A DNA stretch of 64,000 bases from Brevibacterium sanguinis (GTDB lineage: Bacteria; Actinomycetota; Actinomycetes; Actinomycetales; Brevibacteriaceae): positions 248,001-312,000 of the forward strand of contig NZ_QNSB01000002.1 of NCBI RefSeq assembly GCF_003315415.1, given 5' to 3'. Positions 42,532 to 50,837 of this stretch are shown piece by piece. The notes beneath the pieces were generated by a model. That model did no database searches. It was not told the origin of the DNA and was given only the letters and a program-made list of their open reading frames with translations. A program made the position numbers and the translations under genes. Each line of letters opens with the position of its first letter. Position 1 is the first letter of the stretch.

Positions 42532-43539
42532 ATGGACGATGTGAAGTACCTCGATGCCGAGTCGGTCTTCTCCGCCCTCTCCCCCGCCGAGGCGGTCGAC
42601 GCACTGACCCGGGTCCTCGCCGCCGGATTCGACCCCGAGGACGACATCCCGCGCACCATCCGCGACGTCTCGGCCGGGAACATGATCATGATGCCCGCCG
42701 AGATCGGTGACTGGGTCGGGGTCAAGCTCGTCGGCGTCGCGGTGAGGAATGCCGAGCTCGGCCTGCCCCGGATCCAGGGCCAGTACCTCATGTACGACAG
42801 CCGGACGATGACCCTGCGCGCGATCCTCGACGGCACGGCCCTGACCACCCTGCGCACCCCCGCGGTGTCCGTGGCGGCGGTCCGGCCCGCATTCAGCCGC
42901 TTCACGGACCCGGTGAGACTCGTCGTCTTCGGGGCGGGACCCCAGGGCATCGGACATGTCGACACTCTCGCCGCCGTCCTCGACGTCGGCCTCGCCGAGG
43001 CGACCTTCGTCGTCCGGCACCCCGACCGCGTCGACGCCGTCGTCCGCGAGCGCGGTCGCGTGCTCAGGGCAGGGTCCGCCGAGGTGGACGCCGCCCTGGC
43101 CGCCGCCGACATCGTCGTCACCGCCACCACCGCCCGGACGCCCCTGTTCTCGGCAGAGCTCGTCCGGCCGGGCGCGGTGGTCCTCGCGTGCGGGTCCCAC
43201 GATCCCGACGCCCGCGAGCTGCCCGGTGGTCTCATGCGCTCCGCGACCGTCGTCGTCGAGTCGATGAGCACCGTGCTGCGCGAGGGCGGCGACGTCGTCC
43301 TCGCGATCCAGGAAGGTGCACTTGACGCCGAGTCCCTCGTCACGATGAAGCAGTTCACCGCCGCCGAGGCGCCCGCCCCCGAGGATCGGACCGTCGTCTT
43401 CAAGGGCTCCGGGATGTCGTGGGAGGACCTGGCCGTGGCGACGACGATCGTCGAGCGGGCCACCGGCGAACACGAGTCGGCCGGCGGCGAACCGGTCAGC
43501 GCAGCGACCGAGCGGGCGAGCGCCGGGGAGAGGCCATGA
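42532..43539 (+). CDS. Ornithine cyclodeaminase/mu-crystallin family protein
   Basis: The 335-residue protein has the OCD fold: substrate-side residues in NMIMMPAEIGDWVGVKLVGV, the conserved LDGTALTTLRTPAVSVAA helix, and the NAD(P) motif VVFGAGPQGIGHVDTL. The family includes ornithine cyclodeaminase, alanine dehydrogenase and pyrroline-2-carboxylate reductase. In hydroxyproline/proline-racemase clusters the last activity is the usual one, so a cyclic-imino-acid reductase is a reasonable guess, though not proven. The C-terminal 25 residues are a disordered Glu/Ala/Ser tail. Its stop overlaps the start of the permease (ATGA), so enzyme and importer are translationally coupled. Confidence 0.88.
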   Translation: MDDVKYLDAESVFSALSPAEAVDALTRVLAAGFDPEDDIPRTIRDVSAGNMIMMPAEIGDWVGVKLVGVAVRNAELGLPRIQGQYLMYDSRTMTLRAILDGTALTTLRTPAVSVAAVRPAFSRFTDPVRLVVFGAGPQGIGHVDTLAAVLDVGLAEATFVVRHPDRVDAVVRERGRVLRAGSAEVDAALAAADIVVTATTARTPLFSAELVRPGAVVLACGSHDPDARELPGGLMRSATVVVESMSTVLREGGDVVLAIQEGALDAESLVTMKQFTAAEAPAPEDRTVVFKGSGMSWEDLAVATTIVERATGEHESAGGEPVSAATERASAGERP

Positions 43540-44885
43540 ACTCATCGACCCGCGGTGAGCTCCGCCGGACGATCGGTCTGACCGAACTCGTCTTCATCGG
43601 GCTCGTCTTCATCGGCCCTGCCGCCGCGGTCGGCGTGTTCGGCACCCTCGACGCCCGCTCCGGCGGGGCCGTCGCCCTCGTCTACGTCATCGCGACGATC
43701 GTCATGTCGTTCACCGCGGTGAGCTACATGCGCATGTCGCGGGAGATCCCGCGCGCGGGAACGGTGTTCGCCTACGCCTCGGCGGGGATCGGCCCGCGCA
43801 CCGGGTTCGTCGCCGGGTGGATGATCCTCCTCGACTACCTCTTCATCCCGTCCGTGGCCTACCTCTTCACCGGGATCGCGCTCAACTCGATCTTCCCCTC
43901 GGTGCCCGTCTGGGTGTTCACCGGGGTCGCGGTCGTCGTCACCACGGGGCTCAACCTCGCCGGGGTGAAGGTCGCCTCCCGGGTCATCACCCTCGTCGTC
44001 ATCCTCGAGGTCCTCGTGCTCGGGCTCGTCCTGGTCCTCGGCATCGGCTATCTCGCCGCCCATGGACCCACCCGCGACTGGCTGTCCCCGCTGACCGGCG
44101 TCGACACGTTCTCGATGGCTGCGGTCCTCGGGGCCGTGTCGGTCGCGATCCTCTCCTATCTCGGCTTCGACTCCCTGGCCACCTTCGCCGAGGAGGCCAA
44201 GGGCGGACCCCGGATCGTCGGCCGGGCGACGCTCACCTGCCTCATCATCGCCGGGGTCTTCTTCGTCGCCCAGACCTGGGTGGGATCGCTGCTCTCGCCC
44301 GTCACTCCCGCCGAGCTGCGTGCGGCCCCGGAGCAGGAGGGAGCCGCCTACTACTCCGCCGTCGACGCGACGCTCGGGACCTGGGTCCATTGGCTGCTCG
44401 CGTTCGCGAAGGGCGCGGGGGCGGCGTTCTCCGCGATGATCGGGCAGGCCGCGGGCTCCCGCATCCTCATGGACATGGGCAGGCAGGGCCGCGTGCCGCG
44501 ATTCCTCGCCGAGGTGTCTCCGCGGTCCGGTGTTCCGTGGAAGGGCGTCCTCGTGGCCGCCGCCGGCAATGTCCTCGTCGCCGGCTGGGCGACCTCTCGG
44601 GCGGACGGCCTCGATCAGCTCACCTCGATCGTCGATGTCGGCGCGCTCACCGCATTCGTCTTCGTCCAGGCCTCGGTGGTCGGCTACTTCCTCGTCAAGC
44701 GCCTCGGCGGCGAGGATCCCAGCTGGTTCCGGCACGGCCTCATCCCCGTCGTCGGCGGCCTGCTGCTCATCCTCGTACTCGTCAACGCGCGACCCCTGGC
44801 GCTCATCATCGGCGCGGCGTGGCTGCTCCTCGGTGTCCTCGTCTACGTCGTCCAGTCCCGCCGCGGCGCCCTCGTCGCCGAGTAG
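43536..44885 (+). CDS. APC-superfamily amino acid permease
   Basis: The 449-residue permease has twelve membrane helices. It begins RRTIGLTELVFIGLVFIGPAA, the usual APC first helix, and has GFDSLATFAEEAKGG before helix 7, the conserved cytoplasmic loop, and a characteristic RILMDMGRQGRVP segment after helix 8. It probably imports an amino or imino acid by H+ symport. The ATGA overlap with the OCD gene means both are needed together, which favours the OCD substrate, or its precursor, as cargo. The gene is convergent with the transhydrogenase gene, with 81 bp between them. Confidence 0.9.
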   Translation: MNSSTRGELRRTIGLTELVFIGLVFIGPAAAVGVFGTLDARSGGAVALVYVIATIVMSFTAVSYMRMSREIPRAGTVFAYASAGIGPRTGFVAGWMILLDYLFIPSVAYLFTGIALNSIFPSVPVWVFTGVAVVVTTGLNLAGVKVASRVITLVVILEVLVLGLVLVLGIGYLAAHGPTRDWLSPLTGVDTFSMAAVLGAVSVAILSYLGFDSLATFAEEAKGGPRIVGRATLTCLIIAGVFFVAQTWVGSLLSPVTPAELRAAPEQEGAAYYSAVDATLGTWVHWLLAFAKGAGAAFSAMIGQAAGSRILMDMGRQGRVPRFLAEVSPRSGVPWKGVLVAAAGNVLVAGWATSRADGLDQLTSIVDVGALTAFVFVQASVVGYFLVKRLGGEDPSWFRHGLIPVVGGLLLILVLVNARPLALIIGAAWLLLGVLVYVVQSRRGALVAE

Positions 44886-44966
44886 GAGCGCGGACCGACG
44901 CCAGGACTCGGGGGCAACCCACCTCGGCGAGGCCGGTCCGATCGAGGTGAGGACTGGCCGCTTCGA

Positions 44967-46388
44967 TCATCCGGCGGCCGGAGCCAGGGTCTGGGCGTCC
45001 TCCGCGCCCATGCGGTTCCAGGCGTCGAGGCCGGCGATCTTGTAGGCCTCGGCCAGCGTCGGATAGTTGAAGGTGTTCTCGACGAAGAAGTCGACGGTGC
45101 CGCCGAGGTTGATGACTGCCTGGCCGATGTGGATGAGTTCGGTCGCGCCCTCGCCGATGATGTGCGCGCCGAGCAGCCGGCGGGTCTGCCGGTCGAAGAC
45201 GAGTTTGAGGAAGCCCGCGTCCACGCCCATGATGTGCCCGCGCGAGGTCTCCCGGAACCGCGCGACTCCCACCTCGTAGGGAGTGCCGCTCGAGCGCACC
45301 TGCTCCTCGGACTTGCCGACCGTCGAGATCTCGGGCACGGCGTAGATCCCGTAGGGGAAGCTCTCGGGCGGCTTGGGCACGGGAGCGCCGAACGCGTGGC
45401 AGGCCGCCACCCGGCCCTGTTCCATCGACGTCGAGGCGAGGCTCGGGAATCCGATGACGTCGCCGGCGGCGTAGATGTTCTCGGCAGTGGTCTGGAAGCT
45501 CTCGGGGTCGACCTTGATACGGCCCCGCGAATCGGGTTCGATGCCGACGGCGTCGAGGCCGAGGCCCGTGACGTTGCCGGCACGGCCGGCAGCGTAGAGC
45601 ACCATCTCGCTGTGGACGATGCGACCGTCGGACAGGGTCACGCGTGTGCCGTCGTCGACCTTCGCGATCTCGGAGACGGAGGCGCCGAGGCGCAGCTGCA
45701 TCCCACGGTCGCGCATCTGGTGGATGAAGTCGTCGATGATCTCGTGGTCGACGAAGTCGAGGATGTTCTGTCGCGGTTCGACGAGCGTGACGGGGACGTC
45801 GAGGGCGGAGAAGATCGTCGCGTACTCGACGCCGATGACCCCTCCGCCGATGACGGTGAGGGTGCGCGGGAGCCGGCTCAGCTCGAGGATCTCATCGCTG
45901 TCGAAGACGTGGTCGCGGTCGAAGGGCACGTGGTGCGGACGATGGGGTCGGGTGCCGACGGCGATGAGAGCATGGTCGAACCCGATCTCGGTCACCTCCC
46001 CGTGCTCAGCGGTGAGCTGGAGGGCCTCGGTCGACAGGAACCTCGCCGAGGCGCGGATGTGCTTGATCGCATTGCGCATGAATTGGTGCTGGAGGACCTC
46101 GACCTCGTGGTCGAGCGTCTTGTGGAGGCGGCGGATGAGGTCGTCGATCCCGATCTCCTCCTTGACCCGGTACCCACGGCCGTAGAATCCACGCTCCCGC
46201 CAGCCGGAGAGGTTGAGAACGGTCTCACGCAGCGTCTTCGACGGGATCGTTCCCGTGTGCACCGAGACTCCACCGACCCGGCTGCCACGGTCGACGACGA
46301 GCACCCGCTTGCCGAGTTTCGCGGCCTGGACCGCGGCGCGACGGCCCGACGGTCCGCTTCCGATGACGACCATGTCGAAATGCTGCAT
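44967..46388 (-). CDS. sthA: Soluble pyridine nucleotide transhydrogenase (Si-specific)
   Basis: The 473-residue flavoprotein of the disulfide-reductase fold starts VVIGSGPSGRRAAVQAAKLG. At the redox site it has GGVSVHTGTIPSKTLRE, the SthA signature in which the paired cysteines of lipoamide or glutathione reductase are absent. A second Rossmann motif (VIGGGVIGVEYATIF) and the YAAGRAGNVTGLGL segment complete the match. SthA moves hydride between NADPH and NAD+ in the cytoplasm and usually oxidises surplus NADPH. AAAGGAG lies 6 nt before the ATG, and TAAGCT at 46432-46427 on this strand is a likely -10. It appears to be monocistronic. Confidence 0.93.
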   Translation of the reverse strand: MQHFDMVVIGSGPSGRRAAVQAAKLGKRVLVVDRGSRVGGVSVHTGTIPSKTLRETVLNLSGWRERGFYGRGYRVKEEIGIDDLIRRLHKTLDHEVEVLQHQFMRNAIKHIRASARFLSTEALQLTAEHGEVTEIGFDHALIAVGTRPHRPHHVPFDRDHVFDSDEILELSRLPRTLTVIGGGVIGVEYATIFSALDVPVTLVEPRQNILDFVDHEIIDDFIHQMRDRGMQLRLGASVSEIAKVDDGTRVTLSDGRIVHSEMVLYAAGRAGNVTGLGLDAVGIEPDSRGRIKVDPESFQTTAENIYAAGDVIGFPSLASTSMEQGRVAACHAFGAPVPKPPESFPYGIYAVPEISTVGKSEEQVRSSGTPYEVGVARFRETSRGHIMGVDAGFLKLVFDRQTRRLLGAHIIGEGATELIHIGQAVINLGGTVDFFVENTFNYPTLAEAYKIAGLDAWNRMGAEDAQTLAPAAG

Positions 46389-46515
46389 GACGGCTCCTTT
46401 GTCGTATGCACAGCGATGTCGCGGTCAGCTTACCCCGGGGACGAGAAGCCGTCGGTCACCGTCCGGACAACGCGCGTGATCCGCAAAGTGAAGCCCTGCG
46501 ATCACACTGCAGTGA

Positions 46516-47490
46516 TCAGTCCTGGAGCCGTGTCGTGCCCTCGTATCCTCCCGAGGTGTTCAGCTGCTTCGCATAGCAGTGATCGGGCCCCAGCCCATGA
46601 GCCGAGCACCAGGTCAGGGCCTCTTCGGGGTCGTCATAGCCGATGCCCACGATCGTCACCCAGAAGTCGTCCTCCTTGAAGCTGTTGAAGTCCCCGGACC
46701 AGACGAGCTGCACGCGCGGATGCTCCTCTCGCAGCTTCTGGTGCTCGGCGAGGATCTCCGCTTCGTTCCACGTCCTGCCCTCGGCCTGAAGACCCAGCTT
46801 CTTCGAACTCAGCTGCGGCACCCACTTGCCGTCAAGGTCAGCGATCACCGTCTTCCGGTCCGTTTCGACGAGCTGGTCCAGAGCCTCGGCGGGATCCTCC
46901 GGCAGGGCAGGCGCCGTCTCCGTGGGCGTCGGCTGACCGCTCGGGACGGGAGGCGACGATGGCGCACCCGCAGTCTCACCACCAGCAGGTTCGCTCGGGA
47001 CCGACACCACGTCACCGTCGGTGGATTCTCGGCTGAAGTACTCGGAGGCACCCCAGCCGATCCCGACACCGGCGATGACGATGAACGCCACGACCACGGC
47101 GATGAGGCCTCGCCTCCGCCGTGGCGCCACCGGTGCCGTGACCGCACCCGGTACACCGCTGTGGGCGTGCTGGTCCGCGGACGCCCACCCGGTCCCAGCC
47201 GCTGGCACGGTCCCAGCTGAGTACGCCGGCTGGGTCGCCGCCACGTTCCCCTCGGCCGGCCGGTGAGGGGCCGGCCATCCCGTCGCCTGCGGCGCTCCGG
47301 ACGGGAACTGCGGCGGAGTCGAACGAGGTGGACTCGGAGGTGGGGGCGCGACGTAAGGACGCGGCGGGGCGGGGGGCGGGCCCCAACCCGAGTTTCCTTG
47401 GGATCCATTCGGCCAATGACCCGCCTGTTCCCTATTGATGTCCCATTCGTTATCGTCCCCGCGGCCAGGTGGGGGAGGATTCTCACTCAT
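46516..47490 (-). CDS. Proline-rich single-span membrane protein
   Basis: The 324-residue protein is not assigned to a known family. It has a cytoplasmic Pro/Gly-rich N-terminal segment (about 1-120, with APPPPSPPRSTPPQ-like runs), a basic stop APRRRRG, one membrane helix (about 127-150), a Pro/Thr/Ser linker and a C-terminal extracellular domain of about 110 residues that contains two cysteines. Such topology is common in actinobacterial envelope and secretion-linked proteins. GGAG lies 6 nt before the ATG. It is divergent from a large membrane protein with a similar proline-rich N-terminus, across a 172-bp AT-rich promoter region, so the two may work together. Confidence 0.8.
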   Translation of the reverse strand: MSENPPPPGRGDDNEWDINREQAGHWPNGSQGNSGWGPPPAPPRPYVAPPPPSPPRSTPPQFPSGAPQATGWPAPHRPAEGNVAATQPAYSAGTVPAAGTGWASADQHAHSGVPGAVTAPVAPRRRRGLIAVVVAFIVIAGVGIGWGASEYFSRESTDGDVVSVPSEPAGGETAGAPSSPPVPSGQPTPTETAPALPEDPAEALDQLVETDRKTVIADLDGKWVPQLSSKKLGLQAEGRTWNEAEILAEHQKLREEHPRVQLVWSGDFNSFKEDDFWVTIVGIGYDDPEEALTWCSAHGLGPDHCYAKQLNTSGGYEGTTRLQD

Positions 47491-47662
47491 CGACGACTCC
47501 AGATCGGCTGTGCGGCCAAAAATAACAATAGAGGAACTTCACTTGCCCCCAGAGTTTAATATAGTGTCACCACTACAGTTGACGAGACGATCCGATGATC
47601 GGCCGAGAAGTGAATTCCGGCGACATCAGAACATCTCTAGTGCGATTGGTTGAGGAACCGAG
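47491..47662. promoter_or_regulatory. AT-rich divergent promoter region
   Basis: The centre (about 47518-47580) has much lower GC than its surroundings. It contains a TAGTG-TCAC-CACTA dyad (47562-47575), TATATT/TATAGT-like -10 candidates on both strands, and TTGACG near 47579. It probably drives both envelope genes. Confidence 0.5.
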
Positions 47663-50600
47663 ATGAGTGACAAGCAGGCCGGCGAGTCCGAAACCCCCGA
47701 TCCCGCCTCGTCCGCAGGCGATGAGGCTGCCGATCGAGTCGACGGCGATACTGCCGACGGCGATACGGCGGCTCCGCCTCGTCCTTCGTCGTCCCCTGCC
47801 CCAGGACCTGAGTCACCAGCGCGACACGATGAGTCCTCTGCGCGGTTCGCCCCTCCCTCCGAGCCCAGCAGCGAGGAATCCGCGGAACCGGGATCCACTC
47901 ACCCCGAGTCGCCGTATGACCCGATGCATCCGAGTGACGGAACTCCGTCTCCGCCACAGGGCCCGGCGCCCGCGCAGCACGGATCGCCCTACCCGCAGCA
48001 CGGTTCGCCCTACCCGCCTCAGGCGACGCCGTACCCGCAGCACGTCGACTACCCGCAGGGGCCCAACGGCTCGGCACCCGGTCCTGCGGCCTTCGGTCCA
48101 CCGCTGCCCCCATCGGGTTCGCAGGTGCCGTCGGCGTTCGTCTCCGCCCTGAGGAAGGGCGCCACCTGGAGAACCGCGCTCATCCCTCCCGGCCTCGCGC
48201 TGTTGGCGGGGCTCATCGTGTCCATCATCATCTCGGTTCTCCTGACCTCCTTGGCGGAGTTCGATTCCTTCGCCGCGGACACGGGGATCAGTCTTGATGG
48301 ACTCAGCTACGCCCTGCCGTTCATCTTCCTCGCCCTCTCACTGTTCGGCTCGGCGGTCTTCCGTTTCGACCTCGCCTCCAGCGGAATCGTCGAAGCCAAC
48401 GGGAGCGTGGTCCTCCTCGGCGCACCCCTCCTCGTCACCGTCGTCGTCATCGGCGTCCTCTGGTGGTCGACGAAACGCAGCGAACTGCGCGCGCCCGCCC
48501 CGAATCGCGCCAGCACCTGGACGCGGATCGCGATCACCGGTCTGGCCGCGACGCTGGTGCTGTTCCTCCTCCAGCTGATCTTCGCCGCACGGTTCTCCGC
48601 CCTCGATGGCGAGCAGCTCATCGAACTCGAGTTCTCGGCTGTCACGGCCCGGTCGTTCTTCCTCCCCCTCCTCGCCATCGTCGTCACCAGTGTCGTCGGG
48701 CGTGCAGCCGGGCATTTCAAGGGCACCGAGGCGCTTGGTGCGCCGTTCCTCAGACGAGCCGTTCCCCCGCTCCTCGTCACCGCCGTCCATCTCGTGGTGT
48801 CGGTGGGACTGCTCTCCATCGTCGCCCTCTTCGTCATCCCCCTCGGTCTCGATCTGCCCTGGCAGCTCATCCCGCTGGCCGTCGTCAACGTCGGTCTCAT
48901 TCTCTCCCTGCTCGTCCACTTCGGAGGGGTGAGCGCCACGGGTCAGGGTGATCTCGGCTTCGCCTCGGACAGCTTCTCCCAGTCGCTGACCATCTTCAGC
49001 AGCGACGCACCCGGTCAGCTGTGGATCGGTGTGCTGGTCGCGGTCCTCGCAGTTCTCGTCGCCGTCTCGGTCTCCACGGTGACCCGCCGTCCCTATTGGA
49101 CGGTGAGAGGCGAGGACCGGCAACAGTGGTCGTCCGTCTGGCAGGTCCCCGTGGCCTTCTGCGTCATCTGGGGGCTCGTCTCCGTCCTCGCGGTCCCTCT
49201 CCGGGCCTCGATGGAAGGCTCGGCGGAGGCAGCCATGCTCCTCGGCGGGTCAGGAGCGGCGCGATTCGGCATCGGTCCGCTGGCCTGGTCGTTCCTCATC
49301 CTGGCCCTCTGGGGCGCGCTCATCGAAATCCTGTCCCGAACCATCGGCGCACGCTTGGTCCTCACCGTGCCCGCGATCGCGAAGTTCGCCGCCGGCCGGG
49401 CGATTCATCCGTACTGGGGCCAGACCCTGGGGATGAGCGAGCCCCGGTTCGCTCTCATCCATGCGGACGCGCTCGCCGAGGCGACGGCTGTCGCGCCACC
49501 ACCGCCCCCGACTGCCGCACCGACCGATGGCTCGACTGCTCCGCATGCCGGAGCGGCACCCGTTGCCGGATACGCCGCACAGCCCGGGGCCGCCGCGCAC
49601 TCCGGGATCACCGGAGCCGCAGAGCACCCTCTGACTGCCGGCGGCCGGCCGGAGTTCCCCGGCGCGACGCCCTACGTGCAGCAGCACTCGGCGAGCGTCG
49701 CAGCGGCGACCGCCCCGCCCCCTGCGAAGCCCTTCGACAAGCGGAAGGCGACCATCGTGGGCGTGGCCGCCGGATCGATCGCGGTCCTCATCGTCGCGGC
49801 CCTCATCGTCGTCAACCAGGTCAACGCACGTGCGTTCAGCCCCGAGGCCGCCGTCGAGAAGTACTTCTCCGAGCTCGCCGACGGTGACGCCGAAGGAGCA
49901 CTGGAGATGGCAGACGTCGATGTGGCCGCAGAGCAGCGCCAGCTGCTCACCAATGACGTCCTCAGCGCCTCGAAGGCGCTGCCCCAGAACGTCAGCGTCG
50001 AGGACGCCGAGATCAGCGGCGACGTCGCCACCGTGTCCGCGACATACGACATCGGTGGAAGCAAGGGCACGAGCACCTTCACCCTGCACAAGGCCGGGAG
50101 AACCGCCGTCGTCTTCGATGAATGGAAGCTCCAGGCGCCAGAACTCGCCCATCTCAGCGTCGAGACACCTGGACTGAGCACGGTCAAGGTCAACGGCGTT
50201 CCCGTCGACACCGACGGCTCGGCGCTCAGCCTTCCGGCGTTCCCGGGGCTCTACACGGTCGGTCTGGCCGAAGAATCCGAGCTGGTCACCGCTGACGCCG
50301 TCGAGACCCGCACGTTCTTCGCCGACAGCGCCGATGTCGAGGGCACCGAGACCCCACCGCTCTCGGCTCAGCCGACGGACGCCTTCCGCGCCGAGGTGGA
50401 CAAGCAGGTCAAGACTCTCATCGACAGCTGCGCCGACAAGACCGTCGCGCAGCCGGACGGCTGCCCTTTCGGATCGTCCCTGGCCGAGAGCTATGAGGCC
50501 GAGAACATCAAGTGGTCGATCTCCTCGTATCCCACGATCACCGTGGCCGACTCATCCTCAGCAGACATGTACTTCGATTCCGGTTCGCCCACGGGTCCCA

Positions 50601-50788
50601 ATGGCGGTCCGGCCTGGTCGATCACCTCGGAGACGAGCGGCGAGGCGTTCATCACCGGCGACTACGAGATGTTCGGCGATGAGCGAGAGACCTTCGATGA
50701 CACGGTGACGTTCTCGATCGACGGCACCGCGGAGGTCGTCGACGGCAAGGTCGTCGTGAGCATCGCCGCGGATCCGTACGGATTCTGA
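47663..50788 (+). CDS. Large multi-span membrane protein with DUF4878/TcaA-like C-terminus
   Basis: The 1041-residue protein has four parts: a disordered Pro/Ser/Gln N-terminus with YPQHGSPYPP-type repeats (1-155), a block of ten membrane helices (about 170-565), a second Pro/Ala-rich linker (about 600-690), and one further helix (KATIVGVAAGSIAVLIVAA, near 695) that anchors an extracellular region of about 330 residues. That region contains an NTF2-like DUF4878 domain (SPEAAVEKYFSELADGDAEG) and a conserved Cys pair. I do not know a named function; TcaA-like proteins sense or modulate the envelope. GAGGAA precedes the ATG. It is divergent from another proline-rich membrane protein. Confidence 0.85.
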   Translation: MSDKQAGESETPDPASSAGDEAADRVDGDTADGDTAAPPRPSSSPAPGPESPARHDESSARFAPPSEPSSEESAEPGSTHPESPYDPMHPSDGTPSPPQGPAPAQHGSPYPQHGSPYPPQATPYPQHVDYPQGPNGSAPGPAAFGPPLPPSGSQVPSAFVSALRKGATWRTALIPPGLALLAGLIVSIIISVLLTSLAEFDSFAADTGISLDGLSYALPFIFLALSLFGSAVFRFDLASSGIVEANGSVVLLGAPLLVTVVVIGVLWWSTKRSELRAPAPNRASTWTRIAITGLAATLVLFLLQLIFAARFSALDGEQLIELEFSAVTARSFFLPLLAIVVTSVVGRAAGHFKGTEALGAPFLRRAVPPLLVTAVHLVVSVGLLSIVALFVIPLGLDLPWQLIPLAVVNVGLILSLLVHFGGVSATGQGDLGFASDSFSQSLTIFSSDAPGQLWIGVLVAVLAVLVAVSVSTVTRRPYWTVRGEDRQQWSSVWQVPVAFCVIWGLVSVLAVPLRASMEGSAEAAMLLGGSGAARFGIGPLAWSFLILALWGALIEILSRTIGARLVLTVPAIAKFAAGRAIHPYWGQTLGMSEPRFALIHADALAEATAVAPPPPPTAAPTDGSTAPHAGAAPVAGYAAQPGAAAHSGITGAAEHPLTAGGRPEFPGATPYVQQHSASVAAATAPPPAKPFDKRKATIVGVAAGSIAVLIVAALIVVNQVNARAFSPEAAVEKYFSELADGDAEGALEMADVDVAAEQRQLLTNDVLSASKALPQNVSVEDAEISGDVATVSATYDIGGSKGTSTFTLHKAGRTAVVFDEWKLQAPELAHLSVETPGLSTVKVNGVPVDTDGSALSLPAFPGLYTVGLAEESELVTADAVETRTFFADSADVEGTETPPLSAQPTDAFRAEVDKQVKTLIDSCADKTVAQPDGCPFGSSLAESYEAENIKWSISSYPTITVADSSSADMYFDSGSPTGPNGGPAWSITSETSGEAFITGDYEMFGDERETFDDTVTFSIDGTAEVVDGKVVVSIAADPYGF

Positions 50789-50837
50789 GACCCGCGGATT
50801 CCGTGCCTCTCCCTTCCCGGCGTTCCCTTGGCCCGGA

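Noticed and set aside
43542-44735. Minus-strand open frame opposite the APC permease
   Set aside because: Extreme Asp/Glu/Arg/Gly composition typical of the antisense of a membrane protein. No start signal.
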